Shown here: piece after piece, positions 60,307 through 64,000 of the stretch
How positions within the stretch are numbered: the stretch's first letter is position 1
How the letters are laid out: every line of letters begins with the position of its first letter
NCBI RefSeq assembly: GCF_011758655.1
Contig: NZ_JAAMPA010000001.1
Span: forward strand, 372,001 to 436,000
Length of the DNA: 64,000 nucleotides
Source of the DNA: Modestobacter marinus
GTDB taxonomy: Bacteria > Actinomycetota > Actinomycetes > Mycobacteriales > Geodermatophilaceae
Direction: 5' to 3'
The notes under the pieces: model-generated
What the model was told of the DNA's origin: nothing
Databases searched by the model: none
The model's input: only the letters and a program-made list of their open reading frames with translations
Made by a program: the position numbers and the translations under genes

Positions 60307-60684
60307 GTGCCCACCTACCAGTACGTCTGCACCAACCCCGAGGTCAAGCACGAGTTCGAGGTCGTGCAGTCGTTCACCGACCCTGCGGTCGCCACCTGCA
60401 CCGAGTGCGAGGCGCCGGTGCGCAAGGTCTACGGCTCGGTCGGCGTGGTCTTCAAGGGATCGGGCTTCTACCGGACCGACAGCCGCAAGGGCGAGGGCGC
60501 CTCGACCAGCTCCGGCTCGGCGAAGGACTCCTCCGGCGGGAGCAAGGACTCCGGCGGCAGCAAGGAGTCCAGCAGCAGCAGCAAGGACTCCGGGAGCAAG
60601 ACCAGCACCACCTCGAGCAGCACGGCGGCCACGTCGTCGAGCAGCTCGTCCTCCAGCGGCAGCGGGGGCAAGGCCGCGAACTGA
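60307..60684 (+). CDS. FmdB-family protein with incomplete zinc ribbon (Ruc-like)
   Basis: 125 residues. PTYQYVCTNPEVKHEFEVVQ begins the FmdB zinc-ribbon domain, ATCTECEAPVRKVYG is its second half, and GVVFKGSGFYRTDSR is the conserved block. The C-terminal ~70 residues are Ser/Lys/Gly-rich and disordered, as in Rv0991c (Ruc), described as a redox-regulated chaperone. Family members have two CxxC pairs; here the first is C8-T-N-P11, so only three Cys remain, perhaps with His15 as a substitute ligand. GTG 60307 follows GAGGAG by ten bases. It sits between the class V aminotransferase and mscL-side genes as in mycobacteria. Confidence 0.88.
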   Translation: MPTYQYVCTNPEVKHEFEVVQSFTDPAVATCTECEAPVRKVYGSVGVVFKGSGFYRTDSRKGEGASTSSGSAKDSSGGSKDSGGSKESSSSSKDSGSKTSTTSSSTAATSSSSSSSSGSGGKAAN

Positions 60685-60782
60685 CCGGCGCACGGACGGC
60701 GGCGGTGCGCTGCCGCCCGTCCACAGCGGGCCCCGCGGTCCACAGCCTCGCGCCGCACCGGGACGGGTACGGCCGCCGCTCC

Positions 60783-60788
60783 TAGCGT
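60783..60788 (+). promoter_or_regulatory. -10 box TAGCGT, probable promoter of the SAF gene
   Basis: TAGCGT (TANNNT), 6 nt before GTG 60795, with no ribosome binding site. Confidence 0.5.
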
Positions 60789-60794
60789 CGCGGT

Positions 60795-61442
60795 GTGCCC
60801 CGTCTCCGCCGTCCGCGCTCCCCCGTGCACCTGCTGCGGCAGGTGGCTGCGGCGGCGCTCGTGTGCCTGGCCCTGGTCCTCGCGCTGCGCCCACCGCCGT
60901 CGGCGGCGGTCGGGCCCGGTGAGTCGACCGTCCCGGTGGTCGTCGCCGCGGCCGACCTCCCGGCCGGCACGGTGCTCACCGCCGGCGACCTCACGGCAGC
61001 CGAACTGCCCACCGGCCTGCTCCCGTCCGGGGTGACCGCCGACGCCGCCGGGTTGACCGGCCAGCTGCTGGCCGCACCCGTGCGCGCCGGCGAACCGGTC
61101 ACCGACGTCCGGCTGGTCGGGCCGGGGCTGTGGTCGGCGATCCCCGACGGGCAGGTCGCGGCCCCCGTGCGGCTGGCCGACCTGGCGGTGGCGACGCTGC
61201 TGCGGGCCGGTGACCGGGTCGACGTCCTCGCCACCGGTGCCCCGGACGCGGCTGCCGCCCCGGCCGTCGAGGTGGTCGCCAGCGGCGCCCTCGTGCTCAC
61301 CGCCCCGGCGCCGGAAAGCTCATCGACGGACAGCCCGGCCGGCGGCGGGCTGCTGGTGCTGGCCGTCTCCCCCGACACCGCGGCGGGGCTGGCCGCTGCC
61401 GCGGCGACCGCGACGCTCACCGTTACCCTCGGCCGACCGTGA
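60795..61442 (+). CDS. SAF-domain protein (CpaB/RcpC-like), membrane-anchored
   Basis: 215 residues. N-terminal helix (LLRQVAAAALVCLALVLAL) then an extracytoplasmic SAF domain: VPVVVAAADLPAGTVLTAGD, followed by LLAAPVRAGEPVTDVRL, as in CpaB/RcpC pilus-assembly proteins and antifreeze-type SAF domains. No pilus genes are near, so this is one of the standalone actinobacterial forms; its role is unknown. GTG 60795 is preceded by TAGCGT. It ends 46 bp before mscL, possibly co-transcribed with it. Confidence 0.85.
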   Translation: MPRLRRPRSPVHLLRQVAAAALVCLALVLALRPPPSAAVGPGESTVPVVVAAADLPAGTVLTAGDLTAAELPTGLLPSGVTADAAGLTGQLLAAPVRAGEPVTDVRLVGPGLWSAIPDGQVAAPVRLADLAVATLLRAGDRVDVLATGAPDAAAAPAVEVVASGALVLTAPAPESSSTDSPAGGGLLVLAVSPDTAAGLAAAAATATLTVTLGRP

Positions 61443-61488
61443 TCGAGGGGCTCCGCAGCGGCGTCCCCGCGACCGAGAGGTGCCGTTC

Positions 61489-61908
61489 GTGCTCAAGGGC
61501 TTCAAGGACTTCCTGCTCCGCGGGAACGTCATCGACCTGGCGGTGGCGGTGGTCATCGGAGCCGCCTTCACGGCCGTGGTCACCTCGTTCACCGAGTCGT
61601 TCCTGCGCCCGCTGATCGGGCTGGTCGGGGGCGGCGGCGTGCAGGGCGGCTCGTTCGAGGTCGACGGTCAGACCTTCGCCTGGGGCGACTTCGTCAACCA
61701 GCTGATCACCTTCGTGCTGACCGCGGCGGTGATCTACTTCGTGGTCGTGCTGCCGATGAAGGCGCTGTTCGAGCGCCGGGAGCGCGGGGAGCAGACCGGG
61801 CCGGTGCTGCCCACGCAGACCGAGCTCCTGGTCGAGATCCGCGACCTCCTGCAGGCCCAGCACGGGCAGCCGCCGGCGTCCGAGCCGGAGGCGCGGCACC
61901 GCGCCTGA
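61489..61908 (+). CDS. mscL: Large-conductance mechanosensitive channel
   Basis: 139 residues. LKGFKDFLLRGNVIDLAVAV with the S1/TM1 gate and VVIGAAFTAVVTSFTESFL, then TM2 (FVNQLITFVLTAAVIYFVVV) and the C-terminal helical bundle (LLVEIRDLLQAQHG) match MscL. It releases osmolytes on hypo-osmotic shock. GTG 61489 has GAGAGG eight bases upstream; an alternative GTG at 61480 is less well placed. The charged FERRERGEQTGP connects the helix. Confidence 0.96.
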   Translation: MLKGFKDFLLRGNVIDLAVAVVIGAAFTAVVTSFTESFLRPLIGLVGGGGVQGGSFEVDGQTFAWGDFVNQLITFVLTAAVIYFVVVLPMKALFERRERGEQTGPVLPTQTELLVEIRDLLQAQHGQPPASEPEARHRA

Positions 61909-61989
61909 ACGCAGAGGTGCGGGGCAGGCACGGCCTCGTCCAGAGGCTCGCCCCGAGCTCGCGAGGGGTGCGGAGGACGAGGTCCTCCT

Positions 61990-62139
61990 TCAGTCGCTGC
62001 CCCAGTGCGGCGGCCGGTCCTCCAGGTAGCGGCGGTCGTCGTCGTCGACGTCGGCCGGCCGCTCACCCCAGCCGACGTCGCTGTCGTCGGGAGCCCGCAC
62101 GGGACGCGGCGAGGCGGGTCCTTCTTCGCGTTCTGACAC
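61990..62139 (-). CDS. Small acidic protein (49 residues), unknown function
   Basis: 49 residues, strongly acidic with a conserved-looking core DDSDVGWGERPADVDDDDRR and C-terminus RYLEDRPPHWGSD. Short proteins with DDDRRYLEDRPPHW ends are recurrent in actinobacterial genomes; no function is known. It was found as the end of a longer open frame. GTG 62139 is supported by TACCCT seven bases upstream, the same leaderless arrangement as metG and the mannosyltransferase gene. The stop lies 82 bp after the mscL stop, convergent with it. Confidence 0.75.
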   Translation of the reverse strand: MSEREEGPASPRPVRAPDDSDVGWGERPADVDDDDRRYLEDRPPHWGSD

Positions 62140-62146
62140 GCCCCCG

Positions 62147-62152
62147 AGGGTA
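62147..62152 (-). promoter_or_regulatory. -10 box TACCCT, probable leaderless promoter of the 61990 gene
   Basis: TACCCT on the minus strand, 7 nt before GTG 62139, no ribosome binding site. Confidence 0.5.
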
Positions 62153-62159
62153 GGCACGG

Positions 62160-62717
62160 TCAGCCGATCGGCTGGCCCAGCCCCTCGAGCACCTCCGCGC
62201 CCGGCAAGCCGGCCAGCACGGCGCCGGAGACGGCGAGCTTGCTCCCCCGGGTGCCCGAGCCGATCACGACGAGCTCGCTGGCGGCCACCGCGGCGTCGAC
62301 CAGCACCGGCCAGGACGCCGGCAGCCCGACCGGCGTGATCCCGCCGTAGGCCATCCCGCTCTCGGCGACCGCGACGTCCTGCGGGGCGAACGAGGCCTTG
62401 CGCGCACCCAGGTGCCGGCGGACCAGGCCGTTCACGTCGGCGCGGGTGGTGGCCAGCACCAGGCAGGCGGCGAGTGTCGTCTCCCCGGACCGCCGGGCGG
62501 CGACCACCACGCAGTTGGCCGAGGCGGCGGCCGGGACCTCGTAGACGTCGTTGAACGCCGCGGTGTCGGCGGCCTCGTCGTCGATCGAGGCCACCCAGGC
62601 CGGCCCGGTCAGCGACGGCAGCGCAGCGGCCACCGGCTCCCCGAGCAGCTCCCGGTGGTCGGCGGCCGGGAGCCAGGTCAACGTGCCGAGCTGCGGGGCG
62701 GAGTCGGGTGCGGCCAT
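62160..62717 (-). CDS. YbaK/EbsC-family aminoacyl-tRNA deacylase
   Basis: 185 residues. Editing-domain fold: ANCVVVAARRSGETTLAACL, VLATTRADVNGLVRRHLGARKASFA, then ESGMAYGGITPVGLP with the GG(I/V)xPxG motif and VVIGSGTRGSKLAVSG. Family members hydrolyse mischarged tRNA (for example Cys-tRNA-Pro). ATG 62717 (MAAPDS) is chosen; the frame extending to 62744 lacks a ribosome binding site. Divergent from the VOC gene. Confidence 0.9.
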   Translation of the reverse strand: MAAPDSAPQLGTLTWLPAADHRELLGEPVAAALPSLTGPAWVASIDDEAADTAAFNDVYEVPAAASANCVVVAARRSGETTLAACLVLATTRADVNGLVRRHLGARKASFAPQDVAVAESGMAYGGITPVGLPASWPVLVDAAVAASELVVIGSGTRGSKLAVSGAVLAGLPGAEVLEGLGQPIG

Positions 62718-62824
62718 GCGCTGATCGTGCGACACGGTGCGCACGGACCACCGCGCGGGGGTGGGCGCTCTCCGGCCGGACGCCTGCTGGTGGGCTCCCG
62801 CGGGGCCGGGAGAGGATGGCCGCC

Positions 62825-63184
62825 ATGATCGGTCAGCTGCACTCCGTGGTCATCGACGCCCCCGACGCGCACGCCCTGGCGACGTTCTACGCCGGCCTGC
62901 TCGGCATGGAGGTGCGAGGCGAGCCGGGCGACGACTGGGTGGTGGTCACCGGCGCCGGGTACCGGATCGCCTTCCAGCAGGCCCCGGACCTCCAGCCGCC
63001 GGACTGGCCGGACCCGGGCCGGCCGCAGCAGTTCCACCTCGACATCCGGGTCGCCGACGTCGACGTCGCGGAGCCGCAGGTCCTGGAGCTGGGCGCCCGG
63101 CGGCTGCCTGGCGGCGGTGGGGACTTCCGGGTCTACGCCGACCCGGTCGGGCACCCGTTCTGCCTGGTCTGGGACGCCGCGTGA
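62825..63184 (+). CDS. VOC-family protein (glyoxalase-like)
   Basis: 119 residues, one pair of beta-alpha-beta-beta-beta modules: IGQLHSVVIDAPDAHALATF, WVVVTGAGYRIAFQQAPD, QFHLDIRVADVDVAEPQVLE and VYADPVGHPFCLVWD. First-module His and last-module E/H ligands are present in part. Substrate unknown. ATG 62825 is preferred to ATG 62816 because GAGAGG lies at the right distance. The stop overlaps the thioesterase start. Confidence 0.9.
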   Translation: MIGQLHSVVIDAPDAHALATFYAGLLGMEVRGEPGDDWVVVTGAGYRIAFQQAPDLQPPDWPDPGRPQQFHLDIRVADVDVAEPQVLELGARRLPGGGGDFRVYADPVGHPFCLVWDAA

Positions 63185-63582
63185 CGCCGGACCTGACGAC
63201 CGCCAGCGCGTTCGTCGCAGCGACCGGATTCGACCTGGCCGAGGTCACCGGCACCCGGGTCACCGGGCACGTCGAGGTGGGGCCGGCGCACCACACGCCC
63301 TGGGGCGTCGTGCACGGCGGCGTCTACTGCACGATCGTGGAGGGCGCGGCCAGCGTGGGGGCGAGCGCCGCGGTCGCCGACCGCGGCCAGTTCGCGGTCG
63401 GGGTGAACAACAGCACCGACTTCCTGCGCCCGATGACGGCCGGCCGGCTCGACGTGCTCGCCGAGCCGGTGCAGCAGGGGAAGACGCTGCAGCTGTGGCT
63501 GGTCACGCTCACCCGCGAGGACGGCAAGGTCGTCGCCCGCGGGCAGGTGCGCCTGCAGAACGTGCCACTGCCCGGGTCCTGA
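63181..63582 (+). CDS. PaaI-type hotdog thioesterase
   Basis: 133 residues. GPAHHTPWGVVHGGVYCTIVE carries the HGG motif and the hotdog helix; ADRGQFAVGVNNSTDFLRPM, TLQLWLVTLTREDGKVVARG and RLQNVPLP complete the fold. It should hydrolyse acyl- or aryl-CoA. The GTG at 63181 overlaps the VOC stop (GTGA), so the two are translationally coupled. Followed by a convergent VOC gene and a long palindrome. Confidence 0.91.
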   Translation: MTPDLTTASAFVAATGFDLAEVTGTRVTGHVEVGPAHHTPWGVVHGGVYCTIVEGAASVGASAAVADRGQFAVGVNNSTDFLRPMTAGRLDVLAEPVQQGKTLQLWLVTLTREDGKVVARGQVRLQNVPLPGS

Positions 63583-63621
63583 CCGCATCGGCCGAGCAGG
63601 CGGTCGCGGCCGGTGGGTGTC

Positions 63622-63653
63622 GTCCTGGCGACATGTCGACGTGTCGCCAGGAC
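63622..63653. terminator. Near-perfect palindrome between convergent genes
   Basis: GTCCTGGCGACA (63622-63633) and its complement (63642-63653) around a TGTCGACG core; the pairing continues outward for about four bases with one mismatch. It lies 39 bp after the thioesterase gene and 128 bp from the end of the VOC gene at 63,782. Confidence 0.75.
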
Positions 63654-63781
63654 CACACGACGGCGGAGCAGGCCGGACGCCGACCGACCCGCATGAGGTG
63701 CCCGCCACCCTGCCGCCACGGGGGACGGCGTGCCGCTGGACCGACCGAGGAGATCGACGCCGCCCTGCGGTGACCCGCAGG

Positions 63782-64000
63782 TCAGTCCTTCATCGCGGCG
63801 ATCTGGATGAGGTTGCCGCACGTGTCGTCGAAGACCGCCGTCGTCACCACGCCCATGTCCGCCGGCGGCTGGGTGAACCGCACGCCCAGCGCCGTCAGCC
63901 GTTCGTGCTCCGCCGCCACGTCGGCGACGGCGAAGGACGTGAACGGGATGCCGTCGGCGACGAGCGCCTGCTTGAACGGTCGCGCCGCCGGGTGCTCGTC
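63782..64000 (-). CDS. VOC-family protein (N-terminus outside window)
   Basis: The last 72 residues are visible and the start lies beyond the right edge. The sequence contains GIPFTSFAVADVAAEHERLT and the final beta block VVTTAVFDDTCGNLIQIAAM, the C-terminal module of glyoxalase/bleomycin-resistance-like proteins, with the usual D-D-x-C-G-N-L-I-Q ending. Substrate unknown. Convergent with the thioesterase gene. Confidence 0.88.
   Translation of the reverse strand, partial: DEHPAARPFKQALVADGIPFTSFAVADVAAEHERLTALGVRFTQPPADMGVVTTAVFDDTCGNLIQIAAMKD

Overview
The window is high-GC DNA (visibly above 70% G+C, many GTG starts, almost every third codon position G or C) from an actinobacterium. Protein sequences and gene order fit the Geodermatophilaceae (Blastococcus/Modestobacter/Geodermatophilus type); the family call is an inference, not the result of a search. 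The housekeeping backbone matches the conserved actinobacterial neighbourhood known from Mycobacterium tuberculosis Rv0985c-Rv1020: mscL, fmdB-like, 5-FCL, galU, moeA-like glp, rimJ, glpR, pmt, rsmI, metG, tatD, rpfB, rsmA, ispE, glmU, prs, rplY, pth, mfd.

Layout. 1-4.2 kb: a SurA-like lipoprotein (cut by the window edge) and mfd. 4.3-27.2 kb: an accessory cell-surface polysaccharide locus set between mfd and pth. It holds an initiating polyprenyl glycosylphosphotransferase (25.7-27.2 kb), several GT2/GT4 glycosyltransferases, a Wzx-like flippase, a Wzz/BY-kinase, its LMW tyrosine phosphatase, an asparagine-synthase-like protein, a TagD-like cytidylyltransferase, a CDP-alcohol phosphotransferase and a 1,455-residue secreted propeller/LamG/PKD protein. 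Its most unusual member is a Wzz / degenerate kinase / Wzy-like polymerase fusion (8,667-11,054). 27.4-39.1 kb: housekeeping genes on the minus strand (pth, rplY, prs, glmU, tRNA-Gln, ispE, rsmA, rpfB, tatD, metG). 39.2-44.6 kb: a membrane protein, corA, a VSR-fold protein bracketed by related inverted repeats, rsmI and protein O-mannosyltransferase. 44.6-47.4 kb: a secreted sugar-dehydrogenase/PKD/LGFP gene with two apparent frameshifts. 47.6-52.4 kb: tRNA-Ala, glpR, rimJ, glp, galU, 5-FCL. 52.4-64 kb: a CoA-transferase plus fused carboxyltransferase pair, an AAA ATPase, an LLM oxidoreductase with a MarR regulator, a class-V aminotransferase, fmdB-like, SAF, mscL and small metabolic genes.

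How the genes work together. The polysaccharide locus reads as a Wzx/Wzy pathway. A lipid-linked unit is started by the WbaP-type enzyme, extended by the glycosyltransferases, flipped by Wzx and polymerised by the Wzy-like fusion; chain length is set by two Wzz modules under BY-kinase and LMW-PTP control. Three tightly coupled operons in it share 4-nt ATGA/GTGA overlaps. GlmU and GalU supply UDP-sugars. Glp and GlpR are the likely divisome pair described in Corynebacterium.

Non-coding structure is rich. There are perfect hairpins at gene ends, two families of long inverted repeats and a degenerate tandem array derived from one of them. Several TANNNT boxes lie 6-10 nt before start codons that lack a Shine-Dalgarno sequence, which suggests leaderless transcripts. 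No CRISPR array, prophage, transposase or integrase was seen.
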